The position numbers and the translations under genes were made by a program. Shown one piece after another: positions 18,605 to 27,498 of a stretch of 64,000 bases of DNA. The DNA is from DAOUAM01 sp034433305 (GTDB lineage Bacteria > Chloroflexota > Dehalococcoidia > Lucifugimonadales > DAOUAM01). Below the pieces are notes generated by a model. That model was not told the origin of the DNA, searched no databases, and saw nothing but the letters and a program-made list of their open reading frames with translations. Location: positions 24,330 to 88,329 of the forward strand of contig DAOUAM010000025.1 in NCBI GenBank assembly GCA_034433305.1. The letters run 5' to 3'. How positions within the stretch are numbered: the first letter of the stretch is position 1; every line of letters begins with the position of its first letter.

Positions 18605-19786
18605 CTATCCCTTCAGGGCATGCCCTATGGCGGCGATGACCCGCTGCTGTTGCTGCGGCGTCAGCCCCACGGAGCAGGGCAGGCTGAGGGCATCGCGGTA
18701 CAGGCGCGTGGCGACATCGCAGCGGTAAGCCTGGCAGCCGGCGTGGGCCCTGGAAAGGTGCATGGGCTGCCACAGCGGCCTCGTCTGAATACCCGCCTCA
18801 GCCAGCCGGCGCAGGAGGGCGCGGCTGTCCAGGCCGGCCCTGGCCTCGTCCACCAGCGCCGTGTACATCCAGAAGACGCTGGTGGCCCAGGGGGCCTCGG
18901 CCATGGCGGCCATGCCTGGCATTTCCGAAAGGGCCTCGCTGTAGGTCGCCGCGATAGCGCGCTTGGCGGCAATGCGCGCCTCGATGTCCTCAAGCTGTGC
19001 GCAGCCCAGTGCGGCCTGGATGCTGGTCATGCGGTAGTTATAGCCCATCTCACCATGGACGTACTCCACCGGGTCGTCCTTGGCCTGGGTAGCCAGGTAG
19101 CGCGCACGCTCGGCCCAGGCCTGGTTATCGGTGACCAGCATTCCGCCGCCTCCGGTGGTGATGAGCTTGTTCCCGTTGAAGCTCAGACAGGCGATGTGGC
19201 CCAGGTGGCCGACCATCTGGCCCATGTACCGGGCGCCCAGGCCCTCGGTGGCGTCCTCTACCACGGCCAGGCCGTACTTCTGCGCTAGCTCCAGCAGCGG
19301 GGCCATGTCTACGGGATGGCCCAGGATGTGGACGGGCAGGATGGCCCTCACGCGGCGCCCGCTGGCCCTGTTCCACAGAGCGCCATCCCGCCAGAGGCAG
19401 TCCCTGTCCAGGAAATCCGCCACCTTGTCCACGTCCATCTGCCAGTAGCGCCGCTCAGCGTCCATGAACACTGGCCAGGCGTGGCAGTAACGCACGGCGT
19501 TGGCCGGGGCGATGAAGGTCAGAGTGGACACCAGGACTTCGTCCTCAGGGGCGACGCCGGCCACCAGCAGAGCAACGTGCAGCGCCGCCGTCCCGCTGGC
19601 CACGGCGACGGCGTGCCGAGTGCCCACGTAGGCCGCCATCTCCCTTTCAAAGCGGTCCACGAATGGGCCTACCGAGGATACCCAGTTGGTGTCCAGGCAC
19701 TCCTTGAGGTACTCCCACTCCCTGCCGCGTATCTCGGGTACGCAAAGGGGTATGAATTGTGAGACCCCGACCTTCTGGCTACTCAT
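18605..19786 (-). CDS. DegT/DnrJ/EryC1 aminotransferase
   Basis: 393 residues from ATG 19786, which overlaps the epimerase stop in ATGA; the extension to 19999 shadows the epimerase. PLP-binding segments: AVAVASGTAALHVALLVAG, AVVEDATEGLGARY and the lysine block CLSFNGNKLITTGGGGMLV, with the Schiff-base Lys in NGNK. Family members transfer an amino group from Glu onto a 3- or 4-keto nucleotide sugar. Grouped with the SDR epimerase and the UDP-sugar dehydrogenase it may make an amino-uronic or 4-amino sugar donor. Confidence 0.87.
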   Translation of the reverse strand: MSSQKVGVSQFIPLCVPEIRGREWEYLKECLDTNWVSSVGPFVDRFEREMAAYVGTRHAVAVASGTAALHVALLVAGVAPEDEVLVSTLTFIAPANAVRYCHAWPVFMDAERRYWQMDVDKVADFLDRDCLWRDGALWNRASGRRVRAILPVHILGHPVDMAPLLELAQKYGLAVVEDATEGLGARYMGQMVGHLGHIACLSFNGNKLITTGGGGMLVTDNQAWAERARYLATQAKDDPVEYVHGEMGYNYRMTSIQAALGCAQLEDIEARIAAKRAIAATYSEALSEMPGMAAMAEAPWATSVFWMYTALVDEARAGLDSRALLRRLAEAGIQTRPLWQPMHLSRAHAGCQAYRCDVATRLYRDALSLPCSVGLTPQQQQRVIAAIGHALKG

Positions 19787-20799
19787 GACAGTCCTCTGAA
19801 AGCTGCGCTGGTGTGTTGCTGAGCATCCAGGTACTGGCGGTACCACTGCCAGGTCAGGGCCAGGCCCCGGGCCAGGTCCACGCTGGGCCGGAAGCCCGTC
19901 AGGGTATGGAGCTTGCGCGTGTCCGGGCAACGCCGGCCCACGCTGCCGGGCGCGGCCGGCATAGGCTGCACCGCCGGATGGTAGCCCGTCACGTCGCACA
20001 GCAGCCGCACCAGTCCCTCGATGGTGACTTCCTCCTGGCTGTTGCCCACGTTGACAATCTCAGGCCGGGACAGCCGGCACTCCATGAGGGCCAGGCAGGC
20101 GTCCACAGCGTCGGAGATGTAGCAGAAAGCCCGAGTCTGCTCCAGTCCGTACACCGGCAGCGGGTCCATGCGCTGGTGGATGCGCTGCATCAACTCGGGC
20201 ACCACGTGGCGGAAGCCCATGCGCGGGCCATAGACGTTGTGGAACCGGACTATGACTGCCTCTGTCCCGCAGTCGCGGGCGAAGTGGGTCACGCTGGCCT
20301 CACCCAGCATCTTGGTAATGGCGTAGGAGGCCCTGGGCTGCTGGACGTCCTGCACGGCCAGCGGCACATCCTCACCCGTGGGCAGGGGCGCCACGCCCAG
20401 TTCCACGCTGCCGGCGTACACCTCGCTGGTGGAAGCGAAGAGCAGCCGCCCGCAGCCGGCACGCGCCAGCCAGTCCAGGGTATTGAGGATGATGGCCGTG
20501 TTGTCCCTCAGGACCCTCCTGGGCGAGCCCTGGACATTGCGCACTCCCACAACGCCAGCCAGCAGGTAGACCTGGTCGTAGGGCCCCCCCAGGCTGTCCC
20601 AGTCCCTGGCATCAGTCAAGTCCGCTCGGTGGAAGGCGATGGGCCGCTGGCACTCCAGCAGCGTGCCCAGGTCACGATCAAGCTGGCCCTGGGACAGGTT
20701 GTCCACTATAGTGACCTGGCAGGAGCGGTCTTCAGCGAGGCGCCTGGCCAGGTGATAGCCGATGAAGCCCGCTCCCCCCAGCAATAATGCTCTAGCCAT
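19783..20799 (-). CDS. NAD-dependent epimerase/dehydratase (extended SDR)
   Basis: 338 residues. GGAGFIGYHLARRLAE is the glycine-rich NAD loop; the catalytic triad is represented by FASTSEVYAGS and YAITKMLGE (Y-x-x-x-K). VRFHNVYGPRM and the AFCYISDAVDACLALM block fit the UDP-glucuronate decarboxylase/4-epimerase-type subgroup. It may act on the uronic acid made by the adjacent UDP-sugar dehydrogenase, with which it overlaps by eight bases. Exact reaction not resolvable by eye. Confidence 0.82.
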   Translation of the reverse strand: MARALLLGGAGFIGYHLARRLAEDRSCQVTIVDNLSQGQLDRDLGTLLECQRPIAFHRADLTDARDWDSLGGPYDQVYLLAGVVGVRNVQGSPRRVLRDNTAIILNTLDWLARAGCGRLLFASTSEVYAGSVELGVAPLPTGEDVPLAVQDVQQPRASYAITKMLGEASVTHFARDCGTEAVIVRFHNVYGPRMGFRHVVPELMQRIHQRMDPLPVYGLEQTRAFCYISDAVDACLALMECRLSRPEIVNVGNSQEEVTIEGLVRLLCDVTGYHPAVQPMPAAPGSVGRRCPDTRKLHTLTGFRPSVDLARGLALTWQWYRQYLDAQQHTSAAFRGLS

Positions 20800-22096
20800 A
20801 GCCTATTCCCGCGTAATGTATTCCTGGCACCGACTCCACTGCTGTGGCGTCAAACATGCGCCAGCAGTCGTACACCAGCGAAGGCCGCCTCATCCTGCAC
20901 ACTGAGCGCACGATGTCCATTTGCCGGTACTGCGGGTGCTCGTTGACGAAAAGGACACCCGTGGCGTCGGCCATGCCGCTGGCGGGGTCCTCCACAGGAG
21001 TAGCGCCCACGCTGGAGATGACGCTGGCCGGCACCAGGTAGTCGTGGCCGTAAAGCCGCAGTGGGTACTGCCGCAGCACGTCCAGAATGGTGAGAGTCGG
21101 GGAACCACGCAAGTCGTCGGTCGGCGGCCAGCCCTTGTAAGCGAAGCCGCACACCAGCACCTTGGCCCCTTCCAGGTCGCCGGCCACGGCCTCCAGCGAC
21201 TCGACGAAATGGCCCGCCACCTGGGCTGGCAGCCACTCGTTGATGGCCCTGGCCGTTGCCACCAGTCTAGGCGTGTACTCGGTGCCCTTGAAGGAACTCA
21301 TGAGCAGGTACGGGTCCTTGGTCAGGCATGGCCCCGCGACGAAGCCCGGCCTGGCGATGGAGGGCCGGGGATAGTCCAGGTTGGCGGCCCGTATTACCTC
21401 CGCCGGGTCCAGGTCCAGCAGGCTGGCCATGGCAGCGACCTCGTTGCCGAAGGAGTAGAGCAGGTCGGTGTGACAGTTGTTGATGAGCTTGACCATCTCC
21501 GCTGCTTCCAGTGAACTGACCGTCACCACCCGCTGGGTCACCTGCTCCCACAGGCGGACGGCCAGGCGCTCGCTTTCTCCGTCCAGGCTACCGACCACTT
21601 GCGGCAGCCGGCGCAGCTCCTGGAGCGCCAGGCCCTGGATGGTGCGCTCAGGGCAACAGGCCAGCCGCACTTGCGGGTGCCTGGCCGCCAGCACGGGCAG
21701 GACCACTCCACGGCTGGTGCCCACGGGCACGGTGCTCCGGATAATGACCAGGCTCTCGCCCTGTATATGCTCCGCCACGGACTCCGCCGCCGCTCGCAGG
21801 TTCCGCAGGTCTGGCAAGCGGTCTGGCCCTACGGGCGTGGAGACGCAGATTACGTAGGCGCCTGGGGTAGAGGGGGGCAGGTGCGTAGCTACCTCCAGCC
21901 CCTGGCCTATGTGCTTGCTCACGGCAGCCTCAAGGCCAGGCTCGAAGATATGGGGGGTGCCTCGTTCCAGGGACTTCACCACTCTGGGCTCGCGCTCGTA
22001 GCCCCAGATGCGCATGCCTAACTCGGCCAGCGTGGCGGCCAGCGTCAGGCCCACGTAACCCATGCCAATAACAGCTACATCGTACCTGCTGGTCAT
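20792..22096 (-). CDS. Nucleotide-sugar dehydrogenase, WecC (UDP-ManNAc) type
   Basis: 434 residues. Rossmann start YDVAVIGMGYVGLTLAATLA; CPERTIQGLALQELRRLPQV is characteristic of UDP-N-acetyl-mannosamine/-glucosamine dehydrogenases rather than UDP-glucose ones. The active-site Cys lies in GPCLTKDPYLL, where the usual Pro of C-I-P-K-D is Thr. Would oxidise C6 of a UDP-HexNAc to the uronic acid. Overlaps both neighbours. Distinct in sequence from the dehydrogenase at 7879-9204, so two different uronic acids are likely made. Confidence 0.85.
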   Translation of the reverse strand: MTSRYDVAVIGMGYVGLTLAATLAELGMRIWGYEREPRVVKSLERGTPHIFEPGLEAAVSKHIGQGLEVATHLPPSTPGAYVICVSTPVGPDRLPDLRNLRAAAESVAEHIQGESLVIIRSTVPVGTSRGVVLPVLAARHPQVRLACCPERTIQGLALQELRRLPQVVGSLDGESERLAVRLWEQVTQRVVTVSSLEAAEMVKLINNCHTDLLYSFGNEVAAMASLLDLDPAEVIRAANLDYPRPSIARPGFVAGPCLTKDPYLLMSSFKGTEYTPRLVATARAINEWLPAQVAGHFVESLEAVAGDLEGAKVLVCGFAYKGWPPTDDLRGSPTLTILDVLRQYPLRLYGHDYLVPASVISSVGATPVEDPASGMADATGVLFVNEHPQYRQMDIVRSVCRMRRPSLVYDCWRMFDATAVESVPGIHYAGIGYG

Positions 22097-23163
22097 CGCT
22101 GCACAGCTCCCCGTTCCATGTCCTCCTGTGCCCTGGCGTAGTCCGCCATGTGACCAATGTCCAGCCAGTATTCGGGGACAGGGAAGCAGATCACTCTGTC
22201 GCCCCGGCTAATCAGGTCCTGAATGAGTTCCGTCATGTCGTACCGTCGGCCCGCCGGGACAAGCCGGTATACCGTGGGGGCCAGCAGGTAGATGCCGGCG
22301 TTGATCAGGAAGCGCTTCACGGGCTTCTCCACCACGCCCCGTATATTGACGCCATCTGCCTCCACCACTCCATAGGGAATATGGACCTCGTGCTGGCGCA
22401 CCGCCACGGTCATGTCGGCCTCATGCTGGTGGTGGAAGTCCAGCATGGCGCGGAGGTCAACCCTTGTCAGGATATCGCCGTTGATGACGAGCATAGGCCC
22501 GTCCGAGTCGCCCAGCAGACTCAGGGCGCCAGCAGTCCCAAGAGGCTGCTTCTCGTCCACGTACTTGATCGAGACACCGTAATTGCTACCGTCGCCGAAG
22601 TGCTCTTCGATCACCTCGCCCTTGTAGTGGGTGGTGATGTTCACCCTACGTATGCCCGCCAGCCTTAACTGCTCGATGATATGCTCCAGGAGGGGCTTGC
22701 CATCCACCGGCAGCATGGGCTTGGGCACGTGGTCGGTGAGGGGTCGCAGCCTGGTACCAAAGCCGCCAGCCATGACCACAGCGGTCAGCGGTAGCTCTTC
22801 GTTGCTGACCAGTTCATCCAGCAGCGCCACATCCACGACCTGACCTGATTTGTTCAGCAGCGGGATGTGGCGCACTCCAGTACGACCCATCATCTGGAGC
22901 AGGCGTGCCCTGGAGGTGCCGACCAGGGCGACCACGGGACGGCTGCGCGCTGGAGGCTTACGGTCCCTCAGCAATACCTCCACCGGTTGGCCCAGGTCTA
23001 CTCCGGCCAGTATGGCCCGGCGGATATCGCCGTCGGTGACCGTCCCTATCAGGTGGCGGCCCTGGTCTACCACCAGGGCTATGCCGAAGGCTTCGCCGAT
23101 GCCTTCCATCACCTGCTGGATGGAGCGGGTGGGCTCTACCAGGAACCGTTCCAGGTCAGCCAT
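22093..23163 (-). CDS. CBS-pair nucleotidyltransferase (PtmE-like sugar-1-phosphate transferase)
   Basis: 356 residues. Residues 1 to about 120 hold two CBS repeats (IGTVTDGDIRRAILAG; RTGVRHIPLLNKSGQVVDV). From about residue 125 an NTP-transferase follows: AVVMAGGFGTRLRPLTDHVP, KPMLPVDGKPLLEHII and MLVINGDILTRVD. The same architecture occurs in Campylobacter PtmE, which makes GDP-GlcN for legionaminic acid. The CBS pair may sense a nucleotide or end product. Its position beside neuD, neuC and neuB genes supports a nonulosonate precursor role. Nucleotide specificity unknown. Confidence 0.82.
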   Translation of the reverse strand: MADLERFLVEPTRSIQQVMEGIGEAFGIALVVDQGRHLIGTVTDGDIRRAILAGVDLGQPVEVLLRDRKPPARSRPVVALVGTSRARLLQMMGRTGVRHIPLLNKSGQVVDVALLDELVSNEELPLTAVVMAGGFGTRLRPLTDHVPKPMLPVDGKPLLEHIIEQLRLAGIRRVNITTHYKGEVIEEHFGDGSNYGVSIKYVDEKQPLGTAGALSLLGDSDGPMLVINGDILTRVDLRAMLDFHHQHEADMTVAVRQHEVHIPYGVVEADGVNIRGVVEKPVKRFLINAGIYLLAPTVYRLVPAGRRYDMTELIQDLISRGDRVICFPVPEYWLDIGHMADYARAQEDMERGAVQR

Positions 23164-23812
23164 CGGCGGCCACCGGTCTCAGGACCCTGGCGGGTACGCC
23201 CACCACCACGACGTTGTCGGGCACATCGTCCACCACGGCGGCGCCAGCCCCCACGATGGCGCCCCGGCCGATGCGCAGGCCCTGGCGCACCGAGGCGCCC
23301 ATGCCAATGTGGGCGCCCTCTCCCACGTGAACGGAGCCGGCCAGGTTTGCCCCGGTGGCCACGAATACGTGGTCGCCCAGGGTGCAGTCGTGCTCAACTA
23401 TGGCGCCTGTGTTAACTACCACGTTGTCTCCCAGAAGAGCGCCCGGGTTTATGACGGCATTGGCCATCACACAGGCGCCCTCGCCCAGTATGGCAGAGGC
23501 CGCGACGACCGCCCTGGGATGAATGGCATGCACTAGCTGGTAGCCCTGCCTCTTGGCCATCTGATAAACACGCTGCCGCGCCGCTGTGCTGCCGGAGGAG
23601 CCTACTCCGACGAAGGCGCAGGTGATACCCTGGCGATAGAGGACTGCCAGGAGGCTGTCATCGCCCAGCACCTTGACACCCTCGACCTCGTAGCCCCATA
23701 TTTCCGGCGAGGCATCCAGCAGCCCCACCAGTTCCACATCCCTGGCAAGCCGCAGGATATCTATCACGACCCTGGCGTGCCCGCCCGCGCCAATGCCGAT
23801 CACGCGCTTCAT
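23156..23812 (-). CDS. NeuD/PglD-like sugar O/N-acetyltransferase
   Basis: 218 residues. N-terminal Rossmann-like domain starting MKRVIGIGAGGHARVVIDIL binds the nucleotide sugar, followed from about residue 90 by left-handed beta-helix hexapeptide repeats (AILGEGACVMANAVINPGAL and onward). The catalytic His is in IVEHDCTLGDH. PglD/LegH N-acetylate a 4-amino sugar; NeuD O-acetylates sialic acid. Eight-base overlap with the CBS-nucleotidyltransferase and ATGA overlap with neuC place it in the nonulosonate pathway. Confidence 0.88.
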   Translation of the reverse strand: MKRVIGIGAGGHARVVIDILRLARDVELVGLLDASPEIWGYEVEGVKVLGDDSLLAVLYRQGITCAFVGVGSSGSTAARQRVYQMAKRQGYQLVHAIHPRAVVAASAILGEGACVMANAVINPGALLGDNVVVNTGAIVEHDCTLGDHVFVATGANLAGSVHVGEGAHIGMGASVRQGLRIGRGAIVGAGAAVVDDVPDNVVVVGVPARVLRPVAADG

Positions 23813-25002
23813 ACGGGCACGCCTACCAGGGTGGGCTGCAGGTCGTGGAAACGCTTCATCAGCAGCTTGCCATCCAGAGGCACGGTCGCCAGCCGCTGTA
23901 CTATCCGCTCGGCGGCGTGGCCATCACCGTAGGGGTTGATCAGGTCGGCCAGCGAGGCCCTGAACGCCGGCGAAAGGGCCCGCCGAATGCCCCCGGCGAT
24001 GGCGGCGCGGTGGCAAGGTACGTCTATGACGTTGCGGGCGCGCAGGCGCCCCGCCTGCCGTGGGCCTATGTTCACCACCGGCAGCCGGAAAGACGGAGCT
24101 TCGATGATCCCGCTGGAGGAGTTGCCCACCATGGCGACAGCCTCGCTCATCAGGCTGAAGTAGCCCTGAGTGCCCAGGTTGACCACCAGCCGGGCCTGTT
24201 CATGGCCGGTGACATAGCCCCTGAGCATCTGCACGATGGCATGGTTCCCGGTGTCGGCGTTGGGGTAGGTGAACACCACCGGCAGGCCGACGTCTTCCAG
24301 GGCAGCCAGCAACTCGTCCATCTGCTCCCGGGTGTCCTCGTACTCCAGCGTCACCGGGTGATAGGTCACCAGCAGGGGAGGGGAGGACAGGTCCAGCCTG
24401 AGCTCCCGCTCCAGCGCATCCCTGGACATGGGCCGGAAGTGGCGGAGATTGTCCAGGCCGGGTGCGCCGCTGACGGCCACGCGCCAGGGCTCCTCACCCA
24501 TCTGGATGAGGCGCTGAGCATAGACCTCGGTAGAGGCAAAGTGGAGATGCGCCATCTTGGTGATACTGTGCCGGATGGCCTCGTCTATGGCCCCCTGGGT
24601 GGACTCGCCGCCGTGGATATGGGCCACGGGGACTTTGAAGGGCAGCGCCGCCGAGGCAGCGGCCAGCATTTCGTACCGGTCTCCCATAATGAGAAGTATG
24701 TCCGGCCGGCTGCGGGCGTAAACCTGCGCGAAGCCTATGATGCCCAGGCCCAGGGACTTGGCCACTCCCTCGGGCGTGTCCGAGGCCACCAGCATCTCCA
24801 CACGCTCGTCCACCCGGAAGCCGTCCTGCTCGATGGCCTTCACCGTCAGCCCGAAGTAGGGCGAAAGGTGCATGCCCGCCGCGATGAGCATGGGCCTCAG
24901 TGCAGGCTCACGCTGGAGCTGCCGCAGGATGGGCAGGTAGATGCCGTAGTCGGAGCGGGCGACGGTGACGACGCCAACCGTCCTCATAGCAGGTGCTGCC
25001 AC
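23809..25002 (-). CDS. neuC: UDP-N-acetylglucosamine 2-epimerase, hydrolysing (NeuC/LegG family)
   Basis: 397 residues. RTVGVVTVARSDYGIYLPIL, the DILLIMGDRYEMLAAA block, VAHIHGGESTQGAIDEAIRH and MVGNSSSGIIEAPSF are the GT-B epimerase signatures of NeuC. Hydrolysing epimerases release 2-epimerised ManNAc or a 2,4-diamino analogue from the UDP sugar, the substrate of NeuB next door. If the pathway is legionaminic the function is LegG. The stop overlaps neuD (ATGA) and the start overlaps the neuB stop. Confidence 0.88.
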   Translation of the reverse strand: MAAPAMRTVGVVTVARSDYGIYLPILRQLQREPALRPMLIAAGMHLSPYFGLTVKAIEQDGFRVDERVEMLVASDTPEGVAKSLGLGIIGFAQVYARSRPDILLIMGDRYEMLAAASAALPFKVPVAHIHGGESTQGAIDEAIRHSITKMAHLHFASTEVYAQRLIQMGEEPWRVAVSGAPGLDNLRHFRPMSRDALERELRLDLSSPPLLVTYHPVTLEYEDTREQMDELLAALEDVGLPVVFTYPNADTGNHAIVQMLRGYVTGHEQARLVVNLGTQGYFSLMSEAVAMVGNSSSGIIEAPSFRLPVVNIGPRQAGRLRARNVIDVPCHRAAIAGGIRRALSPAFRASLADLINPYGDGHAAERIVQRLATVPLDGKLLMKRFHDLQPTLVGVPV

Positions 25003-26033
25003 TCCAGGCGAGTCCCGGAGGCCAGGGCCACCCGTGCCCGCCGGCCGATGACGGCGGCCACCTGGTCGGGAGGTATGCCACCCGCCGGGCGCAACATGAC
25101 CAGGTCCTGGGATTCAAGCACCGCACCCGCCGATATGGGGCGCCTGATGTAGATGCTGCGACGCGCCACGGCCCGAGTGTTGGCCTCGGACTCTGCTGGG
25201 GCCTTGATGCCGTTGCCCAGGGCCTGCTCCACCTTCCTGATGCCCTGCACCATGGCCCTGAGTTCGTGCGGTTCCAGGGAGGCCCTGTGGTCAGGCCCGG
25301 GCAGGCCCCGGTCCAGGGTGAAGTGCTTCTCGACGACCGATGCCCCCAGGGCCACGGCGGCCAGGGGCACCTCGATGCCCAGGGTGTGGTCGGAGAAGCC
25401 CACAGGCACCTGGAAGGCCTGGCGCAGCGTCTGCATGGCCCGCAGGTTCACGTCGGCGGGGTTAGCCGGGTAGTTGGAAACGCAGTGGAGCACCACCACC
25501 TGGTCGTTGCCTGCTCCATGAATGGCGCGGATAGCCTGCTCCACCTCGCCCAGGCAGGACATGCCCGTGGAAAGGATGATGGGCTTGCCCTTGCTGGCTA
25601 TGTGGCGCAGCAGCGGCAGGTTGACCACCTCGCCCGAGGGCACCTTGAAGGCAGGCACGCCCAGAGTGTCCAGCAGGTCGGCGCTCTCGTGGTCGAAGGG
25701 CGTGGACAGGAAGGTGATGCCCCGCTCGCTGCAGTAGGCCTCCAGCGCCCGGAAGGCTTCGTGGGGCAGTTCCAGCCTGCTGAGCATGTCAGCCTGGGAA
25801 TCGTCGGAGCCAGTGTTGGCTACCTGGTAGTCGGCCTTAGGAGCGTCGGGGGCCACCAGCAGGCTGACCTTGAAGGTCTGGAACTTGACGGCATCGGCCC
25901 CGGCCTCCACGGCCACGTCCACCAGGCGTCGGGCCATGTCCAGATTGCCATTGTGGTTCACGCCTGCCTCGGCGATGATGAAGCACGGGGCGCCGTCGCC
26001 AATAGCTCTGCCTGCAACGGAGATAGGTCTCAT
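24984..26033 (-). CDS. neuB: N-acetylneuraminate/legionaminate synthase (NeuB, with SAF domain)
   Basis: 349 residues from ATG 26033 with GAGG upstream. The TIM-barrel start FIIAEAGVNHNGNLDMARRL and the EKHFTLDRGLPGPDHRASLE block are diagnostic. Residues after about 285 form the antifreeze-like SAF domain (SIYIRRPISAGAVLESQDL). Condenses PEP with a ManNAc-type sugar to a nine-carbon nonulosonic acid. Legionaminate is suggested by the PtmE-like and acetyltransferase neighbours; sialic acid or pseudaminate are alternatives. Confidence 0.9.
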   Translation of the reverse strand: MRPISVAGRAIGDGAPCFIIAEAGVNHNGNLDMARRLVDVAVEAGADAVKFQTFKVSLLVAPDAPKADYQVANTGSDDSQADMLSRLELPHEAFRALEAYCSERGITFLSTPFDHESADLLDTLGVPAFKVPSGEVVNLPLLRHIASKGKPIILSTGMSCLGEVEQAIRAIHGAGNDQVVVLHCVSNYPANPADVNLRAMQTLRQAFQVPVGFSDHTLGIEVPLAAVALGASVVEKHFTLDRGLPGPDHRASLEPHELRAMVQGIRKVEQALGNGIKAPAESEANTRAVARRSIYIRRPISAGAVLESQDLVMLRPAGGIPPDQVAAVIGRRARVALASGTRLEWQHLL

Positions 26034-26282
26034 ACTTCTCGCCTCATTCCAGGACTGCGTAGGAGATGTAGGAGTCAAATGGGAAGCGCTGGATGCACAG
26101 CCTCCATGGACTGAAAGCGGCTGGCGACCTGACACCTGACAAGGCGCTTGCAGCAACCTCCAGAAGCCTGCATGGTATACGTCGGGGTCCCTGCTGAAGC
26201 GGCACCAGTAGCCGATATGTGCCTCGTCCCAAGACAGGTTCTCTCGCACGATGCGCTGCAGTTATCCGCTGCAGCGCGTGCC
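26034..26282 (-). other. 249-base gap between neuB and the amidotransferase gene
   Basis: An unusually long gap for this operon. No complete gene is visible. The minus-strand frame that continues upstream of neuB encodes a protein-like stretch (REN LSW DEAH IGYW) to about 26261, where a stop precedes it, and another frame reads as a plausible protein C-terminus ending near 26044. This could be a decayed gene or chance reading frames in GC-rich DNA. Confidence 0.35.
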
Positions 26283-27494
26283 CTACGATACTCTGTGCTT
26301 CAGTCGCCAGCCGTCGCTGGTCTTCTCCCACAGGTGCTCTGGCCGGAAGCTGTCTATGATGGCCCAGAACTGTTCTTCGGTGATGTCCATGTACTCCAGC
26401 ACTTCCTTGAAGTACTTCTGGGGGAACTCGCCATCGAAGCGGTGTACCAGGGCCACCCCTTCCTCCCTGGTCAGGTGCTCGTTCCTGATCTCCTGGGCGG
26501 CCTCGTAGGTGGCCCTGCCGATGCCGAACTTGATGAAGGTGGTGTAGTAGTGGAACCCGTCAATGCGGTCATCTATGCTAATGTACTTGGAGTAGGTGCC
26601 TTCGGTGCGGCCATCGGGGTTGGCCTCGAAGCCTGAGTGTTCCACGGCGTAATAGTAGGACTCCTGTGGGACCCACTTTATGTAGTAGCCCAGGTAGCGT
26701 ACATCCACGCCCACGGCATCCAGCTCGGCTTGTTCGGGGGGAAGATAGGCCTCCAGGTCCGGGGGATTGATGCCAAACTCGGGCAAGTCCTCCACGGGTA
26801 CGCCGCCCAGGTATATCTTCTCCTTGCCCGACATGGCGAAGTAGGTGCGATCGCGGCTAGCTTTCTCGTTGTCGTGTATGGGATTGCCGTACTCGGCCTC
26901 GTTCTCGCCGTAGATGACGAGGGGAATGCCGAACTTGACGGCCATCTTGGGGGCCAGGTTCTTCTGCCCGATGATGAAAGGCTGGAAGGGGTGACACAGG
27001 TTGGTGAAGGCAAGCTGAGTCAGCTTGCGGTGCACCTTGCCGTTGGGGGAGAAGAGGATGTTGTCAAAGCCTGCGTGTATCCAACGCTGGAAGTTGCGCC
27101 AGCCCACCTCGGTATAGATGTGGGGAGTCCAGGTAACGGTCAGCGGGTGCATGCCATAGCGGTGCTTGAGGATGTGGGAAGCAAAGACGCTGTCCTTGCC
27201 GCCGCTGCCCGGCACTATGCAGTCATAGTTGCCCCGCTTGCTCCTGTACTGGGCCAGGAGTTCGCGCAATTCCTGCTCCCGCCTCTCCCAGTCAATCTGC
27301 TGTTTGCGCTCGGCGAAGCGACAGGCGTCGCATACGCCTTCATGGTCGAAGTGGATGGTGGGCTTGGGAGACTCAGGGTAGTTGAGCCACTCCACCACCG
27401 AGGACGGGCGCTGGTTGGAGATAACGCACTTCTTGCAGAACTTCACTTCCAGTGGCAGGCCCCAACGGCCACGGGGTATTGCATTCTCGCCCAT
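26283..27494 (-). CDS. N-acetyl sugar amidotransferase (WbpG/PseA/PtmG family)
   Basis: 403 residues. An N-terminal zinc-type Cys pair FCKKCVIS and a second CDAC precede the ATP-pyrophosphatase PP-loop CIVPGSGGKDSVFASHILKH. Family members use ammonia to convert a sugar N-acetyl group to an acetamidino group. In P. aeruginosa WbpG works with HisH- and HisF-like partners; here those two follow immediately (four-base gap). Probably makes an amidinated uronic or nonulosonic acid in the cytoplasm. Confidence 0.88.
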   Translation of the reverse strand: MGENAIPRGRWGLPLEVKFCKKCVISNQRPSSVVEWLNYPESPKPTIHFDHEGVCDACRFAERKQQIDWERREQELRELLAQYRSKRGNYDCIVPGSGGKDSVFASHILKHRYGMHPLTVTWTPHIYTEVGWRNFQRWIHAGFDNILFSPNGKVHRKLTQLAFTNLCHPFQPFIIGQKNLAPKMAVKFGIPLVIYGENEAEYGNPIHDNEKASRDRTYFAMSGKEKIYLGGVPVEDLPEFGINPPDLEAYLPPEQAELDAVGVDVRYLGYYIKWVPQESYYYAVEHSGFEANPDGRTEGTYSKYISIDDRIDGFHYYTTFIKFGIGRATYEAAQEIRNEHLTREEGVALVHRFDGEFPQKYFKEVLEYMDITEEQFWAIIDSFRPEHLWEKTSDGWRLKHRVS

Positions 27495-27498
27495 GCTG

